14,170 bases of DNA from an uncultured Eubacteriaceae bacterium (lineage in GTDB: Bacteria > Bacillota > Clostridia > Eubacteriales > Eubacteriaceae), in NCBI GenBank assembly GCA_947625585.1, contig CANQOZ010000025.1, positions 1 to 14,170 of the forward strand, written 5' to 3'. Shown in pieces: positions 1-6,570 of this stretch (its first letter is position 1; each line of letters begins with the position of its first letter). Made by a program: the position numbers and the translations under genes. The notes beneath the pieces were generated by a model. The model did not search any database. It had not been told where the DNA came from and saw only the letters and a list, made by a program, of their open reading frames with translations.

Positions 1-774
1 CAAAATTCGGGTGATATTTTAGTTAATCTTGTTACAACGACTCAAGAGGAACTTAATAAAGATGAATTTGTTCAAATGCTAGAGGATTTAAACCTTAATG
101 ATAAAATCACAGGAATCATTTGGACAAAGTCTGATTCTGTAGCGGATGCTGTTATTCCAGAAGAAACGGAAGTATTAGCAGGTTCTGAAAACTTTAACGA
201 CAGTATTTTAGGAGTTGACTTTACCATTACTCCATTTTCATTTTTCCAGGTAAACACAAAGGGAGCAGAAGAGCTCTTTACAATAGTCCGAGATTATGCC
301 AAAGAAGCTTTAGGTAATAAAAAGGATAATATTATTTATGATCTTTATAGTGGTACTGGAACGATTGGTATTTTACTATCTCCAATTGCTAAGAAAGTTT
401 ATAGTATTGAATTAGTAGAAGAAGCTTCAATTATTGCATATGACAACGCCAACAATAACGGTATTGAAAATATCCGCTTTATTGCAGGTGATGTTTTGGA
501 TGAAGCAGAAATGTTAAAGGAGAAACCGGACTTAATTATCTTGGACCCGCCTAGAAGTGGAATTCATCCAAAGTCAATTAAGAAAATATTAGATTTAGAT
601 CCAGATAATTTTATCTATGTTTCTTGTAATCCTGTAGCTCTAGCAGATGATCTACCTCTGTTTTTAGAACGTGGTTATGAAGTTAAAAAAATGGAAAGCC
701 TTAACCTTTTTCCGATGACAACAAATGTTGAAACTGTCGTTTTACTGTCAAAAGTCAAGGCAGATTCAGAATAA
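1..774 (+). CDS. rlmCD: 23S rRNA (uracil-5-)-methyltransferase, RlmCD/RumA type (5'-truncated)
   Basis: The frame is open from the first base, so the start lies upstream; 257 C-terminal residues are visible. This is the catalytic half of the TrmA/RumA family, which methylates C5 of uracil in RNA using SAM. Seen, in fragment numbering: the FFQVN motif near residue 82, the SAM-binding loop DLYSGTGTIG near 114-123, the LDPPRSG motif near 181-187, the nucleophilic Cys in YVSCNP near 209, and the NVET segment near 242-245 carrying the family's general-base Glu. The N-terminal TRAM domain and Fe-S cysteines are outside the window, so RlmCD versus another paralogue cannot be settled; Bacillota usually carry the dual-specificity RlmCD (known for the family). 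A terminator hairpin begins 15 bases after the stop. Confidence 0.9.
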   Translation, partial: QNSGDILVNLVTTTQEELNKDEFVQMLEDLNLNDKITGIIWTKSDSVADAVIPEETEVLAGSENFNDSILGVDFTITPFSFFQVNTKGAEELFTIVRDYAKEALGNKKDNIIYDLYSGTGTIGILLSPIAKKVYSIELVEEASIIAYDNANNNGIENIRFIAGDVLDEAEMLKEKPDLIILDPPRSGIHPKSIKKILDLDPDNFIYVSCNPVALADDLPLFLERGYEVKKMESLNLFPMTTNVETVVLLSKVKADSE

Positions 775-788
775 ATGACAAATTAAAT

Positions 789-841
789 AGAAGATTTAAC
801 TGGTCCAGCTTGGAAGCTTAGTTAGATCTTCTCTTATTTTT
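789..841. terminator. Terminator hairpin between convergent genes
   Basis: A 13-pair stem (789-801 with 820-832, one G-U pair) encloses an 18-base loop and is followed on the + strand by CTTATTTTT. It lies just after the methyltransferase stop. Its + strand arms fall inside the last codons of the convergent 98-residue gene. The minus side also has a T-rich tail (ATTTAATTTG), so it may work in both directions. Confidence 0.65.
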
Positions 842-1092
842 ACTCCTTCTTCATTGGTTTTACCAAGGACGTCTAAAATTTCACCTAATGTAAAATTCTC
901 ACCATGATATTCCCTGTTATACATTAAAGAACGAATAGCATTTAATTCAGCTAGATATTCAATCTTTTCATAATTAACATTTTTAATCTTAGTCAAAAGG
1001 TATTTGCCGTCATGCCTATTAAAATTTTGTAAGTTACTGGATTTATATCCTTTTACAAAACCAATTATGAAATATTTCTGTTCATCGTTCAT
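796..1092 (-). CDS. Hypothetical protein, 98 aa, family not recognised
   Basis: I do not recognise this protein. It is small, charged and probably cytoplasmic, with no signal peptide or membrane segment. The N-terminal half is rich in Lys, Asn and Tyr. The middle (EKIEYLAELNAIRSL) looks helical, and the end holds a GEILDVLGK segment. It has no cysteine. The ATG start is preceded by AAAGGA about 8 bases upstream, a fair Shine-Dalgarno, which favours a real gene. It converges on the rRNA methyltransferase with a 21-base gap, and its last codons form one arm of the shared terminator. It diverges from the HAD-phosphatase operon across 136 bases. Confidence 0.6.
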   Translation of the reverse strand: MNDEQKYFIIGFVKGYKSSNLQNFNRHDGKYLLTKIKNVNYEKIEYLAELNAIRSLMYNREYHGENFTLGEILDVLGKTNEEGVKIREDLTKLPSWTS

Positions 1093-1228
1093 TTAAACAC
1101 ATCCTTTAAAAAGCTGTTAACGATTAGCATAAAATTTTTGTTCCACAAATAACAATCTGATTTAAAATAAGAATAATTCAGTTCAATTATAGATTGAATC
1201 AGTTTGATTTTAAACTAGAGGGAAAATA

Positions 1229-2122
1229 ATGGTTAAGTTATTAGGATTAGATATGGACGGAACAACACTTAATAGTGATGTTGAGCTTTCACCTGCAAAT
1301 AGGGAAGCTATAATCAAAGCTATTGATAAAGGTGTAACTGTTGTTCCTGTCACAGGAAGGTCTTTTGGTTTAGTACCAAAGGAAGTTCTTAATATTCCTG
1401 GAATAGAATTCTTAATTACATCAAATGGGGCAGCTGTTGAAGTTTTACCTCAAAGCAAGCAAATCTACAGGGAATTCCTTCCAAAAGAAAAATCTGACAG
1501 AATCATAAGTATTTTAGGCGATTATGATACATTCGATGAAATTATCATTGATGGTGTGGACTACATCAAAAAGAGTGATATGGATCGTATGAAGGATTTC
1601 ATTGAACCAGATTACTGGGATTTAATCGGGAAAAATAGTGTAGTTCTTGAAGATGAGGAATTTGACAAAAAAATCCATGATAGTGAAATAGAAAAGATCA
1701 CTTTTAGATTACCACTCAATGATGAAAGTCAGAGATTTAATATCTTCAACCGTATTAACGAAATACCTGATTTAATTACTCTACAGCAGGCAGAAGGAAC
1801 GAACGAAATTACTAGTAGTAATGCGAATAAAGGTTCTGCTTTAGCTTATTTAGGTAACAAGCTTGGTTTAGACTGCAGTGAAATAATGGCAGTAGGGGAT
1901 AGTAATAATGATATTCCAATGTTAACTTTTGCAGATATTGGAGTTGCTATGGGTCAAGCTGAAGATCACGTTAAACGCAGTGCAAAATTTGAAACTTTAA
2001 CAAATGATGAAGATGGTGTTGCAAGAGCAATTGAACATTTTATCCTAAATGGTGATCAAACAGATAGAGCAATGCCTGATGAGATAGTTAAAAAAATTAA
2101 GAAAGTTTATGAAGTAGCATGA
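1229..2122 (+). CDS. HAD-superfamily phosphatase, Cof/YidA subfamily
   Basis: This 297-residue protein is a Cof-type (subclass IIB) haloacid dehalogenase-like phosphatase. The family dephosphorylates small sugar phosphates, FMN, PLP and similar metabolites; the substrate cannot be read from sequence. All four HAD motifs are visible: motif I LGLDMDGTT with nucleophile Asp8 and acid Asp10; motif II VTGRS at 41-45; the motif III Lys201 in NANKGSALAYLG; and motif IV GDSNNDIPML at 223-232, which binds Mg2+. The cap domain lies between motifs II and III, as expected for the length (usually 265-300). The start is supported by AGAGGGA seven bases upstream. It is first in a three-gene operon; its stop overlaps the next ATG by four bases. 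Confidence 0.9.
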   Translation: MVKLLGLDMDGTTLNSDVELSPANREAIIKAIDKGVTVVPVTGRSFGLVPKEVLNIPGIEFLITSNGAAVEVLPQSKQIYREFLPKEKSDRIISILGDYDTFDEIIIDGVDYIKKSDMDRMKDFIEPDYWDLIGKNSVVLEDEEFDKKIHDSEIEKITFRLPLNDESQRFNIFNRINEIPDLITLQQAEGTNEITSSNANKGSALAYLGNKLGLDCSEIMAVGDSNNDIPMLTFADIGVAMGQAEDHVKRSAKFETLTNDEDGVARAIEHFILNGDQTDRAMPDEIVKKIKKVYEVA

Positions 2123-2481
2123 AGCCAGTAGTATATTGTTATAATCGCTGCACAACTTGCAAAAAAGCACTCAAATTTTTAGATGAAAACGGTGTTGATT
2201 ACGAATTAATTCCTATTTATGATAATCCTCCTTCTAAAGAAGATTATTTAAAATATTTTAAAGAATCAGGATTACCGATTAAACGCTTCTTTAATACAAG
2301 TGGAGTCCTTTATAGAGAGCAAAAGTTAAAAGATAAAGTACCAAATTTAACTGAGGATGAAGCTGCTGAAATGCTCTCATCAGATGGTCGATTAGATAAA
2401 CGTCCTTTATTAGTTTATGGAGACAAAGTTTATCCTGGATTTAGAGAAGCTGAATGGAAAGATATCCTAAATCTTGAGTGA
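2119..2481 (+). CDS. ArsC/Spx-family thioredoxin-fold protein
   Basis: A 120-residue thioredoxin-fold protein of the ArsC/Spx/YusI group. An N-terminal redox site Cys11-Thr-Thr-Cys14 is followed by KKALKFL, and the middle and end carry the family signatures NTSGVLYRE (near 59-67), SSDGRLDKRPLLV (near 87-99) and GFREAEW (near 107-113). Members are either glutaredoxin- or thioredoxin-dependent reductases or, for Spx and MgsR, RNA-polymerase-binding regulators of thiol stress. The complete C-x2-C and the length near 120 fit a YusI-like reductase at least as well as Spx (about 131 residues). True arsenate reductase activity is not implied, and no ars genes are nearby. It is translationally coupled to the HAD gene by an ATGA overlap. 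Confidence 0.8.
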   Translation: MKPVVYCYNRCTTCKKALKFLDENGVDYELIPIYDNPPSKEDYLKYFKESGLPIKRFFNTSGVLYREQKLKDKVPNLTEDEAAEMLSSDGRLDKRPLLVYGDKVYPGFREAEWKDILNLE

Positions 2482-3178
2482 TCTAGAACGATACAGTTTT
2501 AATAAAGAAAAGAATCGGAATGAAGAGATCGTACTTCTTAAAGGGAACGGTTGTTTTTGGAAGAAATGTTCATTCTGCGATTATTATCTGGACAGAGCTA
2601 ATAGTAAAGAAGCGATCGAAATTAACCAAACGGTATTATCTAAAATAACTGGAAGAAGTAGTAGACTTACCGTTATCAATAGCGGTAGTTTTTTTGAACT
2701 TCCTAAAGAAACAATTGAGTCAATCAAAGAGATTGTAATTAATAAAGAGATCACAGATCTCTCAATTGAGGCTCATTTAAAATATATAGATAAAGTAATT
2801 GAACTTAAAGATGAATATCGTAAGCTTGGAATTTCAGTTCATCCAAGAATTGGAATAGAAACCTTTGATGAATCAATACGTGAAGATTTATTCAAAAAAG
2901 GTTTTGGAAAATTGGACTTAGATAAAGTAAAGCAGGTTTTCGATGAATGCTGTCTCTTATATGGAGTTAAAGGGCAAAATAAGGAAACACTGCTTGAAGA
3001 TATTAAAATAGCTACTAGCAATTTTAAAGATGTTTACTTAAATATTTATGAACAACGTACTGGACTACCTTCTGATCCGGAATTAATTAAAGAATTTATA
3101 GGTGAACTGTATCCAGAATTAAATAAGATCCAAAATTTACATATTCTAATAAATAACACTGATTTAGGTGTTGGATGA
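2474..3178 (+). CDS. Small radical-SAM protein with C-x4-C-x2-C cluster motif
   Basis: A 234-residue soluble protein with a radical-SAM signature: Cys27, Cys32 and Cys35 in GCFWKKCSFCDYY. The first spacing is four residues, not the canonical three. Further signatures are NSGSFFELP near 69-77, RIGIETFDESIRE near 125-137 and LLYGVKGQ near 161-168, as in Elp3/MiaB-like folds. The CxWxxCxFC and SGSF elements resemble, from memory, the COG1244/archaeosine-synthase type; I cannot confirm that or name the reaction. The TTG start at 2474 is nearly forced, since an in-frame stop lies two codons upstream and no ATG follows before the Cys motif. It overlaps the ArsC-like gene by eight bases and ends at a terminator. 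Confidence 0.8.
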   Translation: MSDLERYSFNKEKNRNEEIVLLKGNGCFWKKCSFCDYYLDRANSKEAIEINQTVLSKITGRSSRLTVINSGSFFELPKETIESIKEIVINKEITDLSIEAHLKYIDKVIELKDEYRKLGISVHPRIGIETFDESIREDLFKKGFGKLDLDKVKQVFDECCLLYGVKGQNKETLLEDIKIATSNFKDVYLNIYEQRTGLPSDPELIKEFIGELYPELNKIQNLHILINNTDLGVG

Positions 3179-3204
3179 CCTCGGTATTTGACCGGGGTTT
3201 TTTT
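3179..3204 (+). terminator. Rho-independent terminator of the HAD/ArsC-like/radical-SAM operon
   Basis: The 7-pair stem CCTCGGT/ACCGGGG (one G-U pair) with a 5-base loop ATTTG is followed directly by seven T. It starts right at the radical-SAM stop codon. Confidence 0.9.
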
Positions 3205-3208
3205 GTTT

Positions 3209-3233
3209 AAAAAAGCTGCTCAATTTGAGCAGC
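3209..3233 (-). terminator. Rho-independent terminator of the flavodoxin-like lipoprotein gene
   Basis: On the minus strand, the perfect 8-pair stem GCTGCTCA/TGAGCAGC with a 3-base loop is followed by six T (A-run 3209-3214 on the + strand). It sits seven bases past the lipoprotein stop and back to back with the opposing terminator at 3179-3204. Confidence 0.9.
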
Positions 3234-3239
3234 ACACTT

Positions 3240-3872
3240 TTAATCAGTATAACCAATTTCCTGTAACCAGTTGTCGACATCAGATGTTGTAGCATCAGAT
3301 GGGAATCGCATTCCATCTAACCAGTTACCAGTTTTTGTCAGTTGTTCTAAATTTTTAGCACTTTGACCAATGCCTGAAGAACCAGACGTACAAAATGGAA
3401 CAACTACTTTATTTTCAAAATTATTGTTTTTAACAAACGTATCAACAGGATAAGCTGCTTCTCCCCACCATATCGGATAGCCAATGAAAACAGTATCATA
3501 ATTATCCCATCCATCAGGAGTTATTTGGTTGATTTCAACGTTTCGATCAGGATTATTATGTTCAACCGAAACACGACTATCCGGATTATCATAATTCAGA
3601 TCTTCTTCGGAATATGGTTGAGTTGGCATTATTTGAAATTCCGTACAATTTAAAGCATCAGTTATCATGTTTGCAACGTTAGCTGTATTTCCAGTAGCTG
3701 AAAAATAAGCTACTAAAATCTGATCTTGAGGTTTTGTGCCTTCATCATCGCCAACTGCTTCTGCAGTTTCTTCATTATTAGTACCTTCTGTAGATGTAGA
3801 ATTAGACGAAGAACAAGCAGTAATGGTAAAGAATAGCATCAAAGCGATTAAAAGTAATAATAGTTTTCGCAA
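3240..3872 (-). CDS. Flavodoxin-like lipoprotein
   Basis: A 210-residue exported lipoprotein with a flavodoxin domain. Residues 1-19 form a basic-hydrophobic signal ending in lipobox ITAC, with Cys20 as the predicted lipidation site. A Ser/Thr/Glu-rich linker (21-50) follows. The flavodoxin_4-type domain (52-208) starts ILVAYFSATGNTANVA, whose SATGNT loop (58-63) binds FMN phosphate; the GYPIWWGEAAYP stretch (131-142) and CTSGSSGIG (161-169) form the other flavin-contact loops. It should sit on the outer membrane face and carry electrons or reduce a substrate there (inferred). The start is TTG with GGAGG six bases upstream. It is monocistronic with its own terminator; a palindrome lies about 55 bases upstream of the start. 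Confidence 0.85.
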   Translation of the reverse strand: MRKLLLLLIALMLFFTITACSSSNSTSTEGTNNEETAEAVGDDEGTKPQDQILVAYFSATGNTANVANMITDALNCTEFQIMPTQPYSEEDLNYDNPDSRVSVEHNNPDRNVEINQITPDGWDNYDTVFIGYPIWWGEAAYPVDTFVKNNNFENKVVVPFCTSGSSGIGQSAKNLEQLTKTGNWLDGMRFPSDATTSDVDNWLQEIGYTD

Positions 3873-3925
3873 TTTTTCCTCCGAATTTAAAGTGAATACT
3901 TTTTAAATTTGTTTATTTGAGTAAA

Positions 3926-3951
3926 ATAATAATTCATTACGTAATTATTAT
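3926..3951. promoter_or_regulatory. Operator-like palindrome upstream of the flavodoxin lipoprotein
   Basis: Perfect 9-base arms ATAATAATT/AATTATTAT flank CATTACGT. Nested in it is the 10-base perfect palindrome ATTACGTAAT (3936-3945). It lies 54-79 bases upstream of the lipoprotein start, so it could be a repressor site. AT richness raises the chance of coincidence. Confidence 0.35.
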
Positions 3952-3994
3952 GAAGTAGCATTGATTTTATCTAAATCAGTTTTTATTCTCTCAT

Positions 3995-4024
3995 TTGATG
4001 ATACTGGATTAAAAATAGTATAAT
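3995..4024 (+). promoter_or_regulatory. Sigma-A-type promoter for the candidate small RNA
   Basis: TTGATG (-35, 4 of 6 matches) and a perfect TATAAT (-10) are separated by 18 bases. The predicted transcription start is near 4031. No + strand coding gene follows for more than 1 kb, only a terminator 90 bases on. Confidence 0.6.
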
Positions 4025-4030
4025 TTAGTT

Positions 4031-4120
4031 AGAAAAAAAGCCCCTTTAAGTGGGACTGAAAAAAACTATATATTTTTTCTATCATTACCATGGGTCGGAT
4101 GGTTATGATAGAATTTTTTT
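4031..4120 (+). ncRNA. Candidate small RNA, about 90 nt, no family recognised
   Basis: The interval runs from the predicted start after the TATAAT box to the last T of a strong terminator. It has no start codon with a ribosome-binding site and no useful ORF. Internal landmarks are an A7 run (4033-4039), a CCCC...GGG segment (4041-4054) able to form a weak small hairpin, an A8 run (4058-4065) that may pair with the T6 run at 4073-4078, and the terminal stem-loop at 4077-4113. Unpaired A-rich and CCCC tracts would suit base-pairing with mRNAs, but that is inference. It does not match a riboswitch or structural RNA I know. Confidence 0.45.
4077..4120 (+). terminator. Strong intrinsic terminator ending the candidate small RNA
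   Basis: A 15-base stem (4077-4091 with 4099-4113, one T-T mismatch) with a 7-base loop GGGTCGG is followed by seven T at 4114-4120. The tail is on the + strand only; the minus side lacks a T-run. Confidence 0.75.
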
Positions 4121-4256
4121 GCCCCAATTTGGAAATTTAATGAAATATTGAATTTAAAAAGTAAATCAAAAAGGTGACAAAAAATCATAATATTATCTTT
4201 AATTTTTGATTAATTAAGCCAGAAAAATTATTAAAATAATACTAATATTATTAAAT

Positions 4257-4283
4257 AAAAAACTCCCGAATCTGATCGAGAGT
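4257..4283 (-). terminator. Rho-independent terminator of the chrA-chrA-maf/cobT operon
   Basis: On the minus strand the 8-pair stem ACTCTCGA/TCGGGAGT (one G-U) with a 6-base loop is followed by a T-run (A5 at 4257-4261 on the + strand). It lies seven bases past the maf-cobT stop. Confidence 0.9.
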
Positions 4284-4289
4284 TCAAAT

Positions 4290-5981
4290 TTATTCATTTT
4301 TAGTTGAAACACCGGCGCTTTCAAATGTAGCCATCTGATTTAAAATTGCTTTAGAAGCATCAACAAGATTCATAGCTAAAGCTGAACCTGTACCTTCTCC
4401 TAACCTCATATTTAAATCTAAAAGTGGTTTCTTTCCAAAGAATTGATAGAAACTGTCATGTCCAGGCTCTGCTGATTTATGGGAGAAGACCATATAATCT
4501 AAAGTTTCAGGTTTTAAGAGATAAGCTAGAAGTGCTGCGCTCGAAGCAACATAACCATCAATAATTACCGGAACATTATTAACAGCACAAGATAGAATAA
4601 CTCCAACCATTCCACCAATTTCTAATCCGCCAATTTTACTTAAAATATCGACTGCATCTTCTGGATTTGGCTGATTTACTTCTATTGCCTCTTCAATTAC
4701 TTTTATTTTATCTCTAAGGCCAGTATCATCTAGTCCGGTTCCACGTCCGGTAACTTTTTGTACGGGTTTTCCTGTAACAACAGCAGTGATTGCTGCAGCA
4801 GAAGTTGTATTCCCAATACCGAGTTCACCAATTCCAATTACGTTATAACCTTCTTCTCTAATTTTCTTATTAGCTAAGTTATAACCGGATAAAATCGCTT
4901 TTAAAGCTTCACTATGGTGCATCGCTGATTGTTTTTTTATATTATGGGTTCCCTGTCTGATTCTAACTTTGTATTCTTCCTCTAGATCATTATCGTATAG
5001 TTTTTCAGGATTTTTAATTCCCATATCTACTAGAACAACATCAGCTCCAGCCTGATTAGCAAACGCATTTATAGCAGCTCCACCATTTAAGATATTCTCA
5101 GCCATTTGGACTGTAACTTCCTGTGGATAAGCTGAAACACTTTCATCTGCTACTCCATGATCACCAGCCATAACAAAAATTAATTTTTTTGATGGTGCTG
5201 GGTGAAGATCACCCGTCATTCCTACAATATCAACTGCTAAATCTAGAATATCACCTAGTGCCCATTCTGGCATCGTTTTGGTTAAGAGATATTCTCTTGC
5301 TTCTTTTATTTTTTCAGAATTCGCTTTATGGATGTGTTTCATATGATGCTTTAACAGGTTAATATAAGGAGTTGCATTATTTGGTGAGTTTTCAAAATTA
5401 GAGAATTTGCTAAATTCGTCTAAGTGAGTTTTTAACTTCTTAGTAGGTAAACCAACAACATTATCATAATTACCTTGAACCTGTTTAATAAAGCTTTTTG
5501 GAACGTTTTGAATTCCATAGGAACCTGCTTTGTCAAATGGATCACCGGTATCAATATAGTCGTTGATCATTTCATCTGTTAAGTCATTGAAAGTAACATC
5601 GGTTACTTCATAAAACAGGTCATGTTTATGTGATTTATTTAATATACAAACTGCTGTAATAACTGAATGAGTTTTACCGGATAATTCTTTTAAAGTTTCA
5701 AAAGCTTCCTGTCTATCTTTTGGTTTTCCAAATATTTTGTCTCCTAGTGTAACAACAGTATCACATGCAACAATTAATTCATCATCTTTCATACGATCAG
5801 TATGATGACGTAGTGAAGTTAGTGCCTTTTTTTCAGCTAGAAACATTGCTGATTCACTAGGAGTTAGATTTATTTTAGGGAGAGTTTCATCTGCTCCACT
5901 TTCTGTAAAGGAGACGTTGTCAGTAACTTGTTTAATTAAATCTCGACGTCTCTTCGATTTTGATGCTAATAATATTTTCAT
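4290..5981 (-). CDS. Maf-CobT fusion: Maf nucleotide pyrophosphatase joined to nicotinate-nucleotide:DMB phosphoribosyltransferase
   Basis: One 563-residue frame joins two normally separate enzymes. Residues 1-192 are a complete Maf domain, a pyrophosphatase that removes non-canonical nucleoside triphosphates: ASKSKRRRDLI (6-16), catalytic Asp74 in ACDTVV, GKP (85-87), DPFDKAGSYGIQ (147-158). After a polar linker, 210-557 is a near-complete CobT, which makes alpha-ribazole phosphate from nicotinate mononucleotide and a base for the cobamide lower loop: MAGDHGV (271-277), GELGIGNTTSA (385-395), GRGTGLDD (412-419) and RLGEGTG (526-532) with the catalytic Glu529. The usual KPxGSLGxLE segment reads KTMPEWALGDIL. 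I chose ATG 5981 because Maf proteins begin MKIxLAS and GGAA lies nine bases upstream; an in-frame TTG at 5996 would add five residues. It follows the second chrA gene by four bases. No other cobamide gene is visible. Confidence 0.92.
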   Translation of the reverse strand: MKILLASKSKRRRDLIKQVTDNVSFTESGADETLPKINLTPSESAMFLAEKKALTSLRHHTDRMKDDELIVACDTVVTLGDKIFGKPKDRQEAFETLKELSGKTHSVITAVCILNKSHKHDLFYEVTDVTFNDLTDEMINDYIDTGDPFDKAGSYGIQNVPKSFIKQVQGNYDNVVGLPTKKLKTHLDEFSKFSNFENSPNNATPYINLLKHHMKHIHKANSEKIKEAREYLLTKTMPEWALGDILDLAVDIVGMTGDLHPAPSKKLIFVMAGDHGVADESVSAYPQEVTVQMAENILNGGAAINAFANQAGADVVLVDMGIKNPEKLYDNDLEEEYKVRIRQGTHNIKKQSAMHHSEALKAILSGYNLANKKIREEGYNVIGIGELGIGNTTSAAAITAVVTGKPVQKVTGRGTGLDDTGLRDKIKVIEEAIEVNQPNPEDAVDILSKIGGLEIGGMVGVILSCAVNNVPVIIDGYVASSAALLAYLLKPETLDYMVFSHKSAEPGHDSFYQFFGKKPLLDLNMRLGEGTGSALAMNLVDASKAILNQMATFESAGVSTKNE

Positions 5982-5985
5982 TGAT

Positions 5986-6570
5986 TTAAATTCCAATCAT
6001 AGGCAACAATCCATAAAGGATAATTCCAAGACCTGCACTTATAACAATGAGCAGGATCGGATTTATTTTAAATTTGTAATAGATGAAGACAGCTATTACA
6101 AACGCTACTAGCGCTTTCCAATCAAAGTTTGAAAAGGTAAAGTCCTGAACGGATGTATGCAAAACATTCGATAAGAACAGTGTAAAAACTGCACTTGCTA
6201 TCAAAGCAACAACTATTGGCATCATTCCATATAAAGCTGCTTTAACAAATTTATTATCTGAGAAGTTTCTCAAATATTTGGCAATAATTAGGATTATGAT
6301 AAAAGAGGGTAGGATACAACCAAGAACTCCTACAGCAGCTCCAATTAATCCATCCATATCCATTCCAATAAAGGTAGCAATATTGACAGCAAATGGACCG
6401 GGAGTTGATTCTGCTATAGCTAAAAAGTCTACAAATTTCTCCATTGAAATCCAACCAAAGTTTTGTACGACTTGTTGTTGGATCAATGGAATCATTGCGT
6501 ATCCACCACCGATTGTAAAGAGCCCAATTAGGAAGAATACTCCAAAGAGGGTTACAAGTTTAGTGATCAT
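5986..6570 (-). CDS. chrA: ChrA-type chromate/anion transporter, second half-subunit
   Basis: A 194-residue membrane protein made of one chromate-transporter (CHR) domain. It has the N-terminal signature IGLFTIGGGYAMIPL, then STPGPFAVNIATFIG near 55-69, and about five or six hydrophobic segments. Full-length ChrA has two such domains in tandem; here they are two genes, as in the short-chain CHR pairs such as B. subtilis YwrA/YwrB, which work together (known). The gene overlaps its partner by 11 bases and has GGAGG eight bases before its ATG. Chromate export is the known role of some members, but many genomes carry CHR pairs of unknown substrate, so chromate specificity is not certain. Confidence 0.88.
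   Translation of the reverse strand: MITKLVTLFGVFFLIGLFTIGGGYAMIPLIQQQVVQNFGWISMEKFVDFLAIAESTPGPFAVNIATFIGMDMDGLIGAAVGVLGCILPSFIIILIIAKYLRNFSDNKFVKAALYGMMPIVVALIASAVFTLFLSNVLHTSVQDFTFSNFDWKALVAFVIAVFIYYKFKINPILLIVISAGLGIILYGLLPMIGI

Larger units (their letters stand above)
3873..4289. other. 417-base intergenic region without a coding gene
   Basis: No ORF with a plausible ribosome-binding site is visible on either strand. Left to right it holds the lipoprotein leader with its palindrome, a + strand promoter, a candidate small RNA with terminator, about 135 bases of very AT-rich DNA (4121-4256) in which I see no signal, and the minus-strand terminator of the maf-cobT operon. Confidence 0.7.

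Noticed and set aside
1115..1128. A cre-like match between the divergent hypothetical and HAD genes.
   Set aside because: Only 11 of 14 positions match, including loss of the right-arm CA, so it is weaker than the others and not listed as a site.
1093..1228. Promoters for the HAD operon and the divergent small gene.
   Set aside because: Several loose hexamer pairs exist, but none combines a good -10 with a good -35 at 16-18 bases, so no site is called.
2119..2481. Arsenic-resistance function for the ArsC-like protein.
   Set aside because: No arsR, arsB or acr3 gene is adjacent, and the C-x2-C motif fits the broader Spx/YusI group.
4031..4120. A riboswitch or 6S, SRP or T-box RNA in the orphan cassette.
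   Set aside because: None of the conserved cores I know (T-box GGTGG segment, preQ1, fluoride, guanidine, SRP loop) can be found, and no downstream + strand gene is available for control.
5982..5996. The TTG start at 5996 for the Maf-CobT fusion.
   Set aside because: It would add five residues not typical of Maf and overlap the upstream gene further; ATG 5981 gives the family's usual N-terminus with GGAA at a sensible distance.
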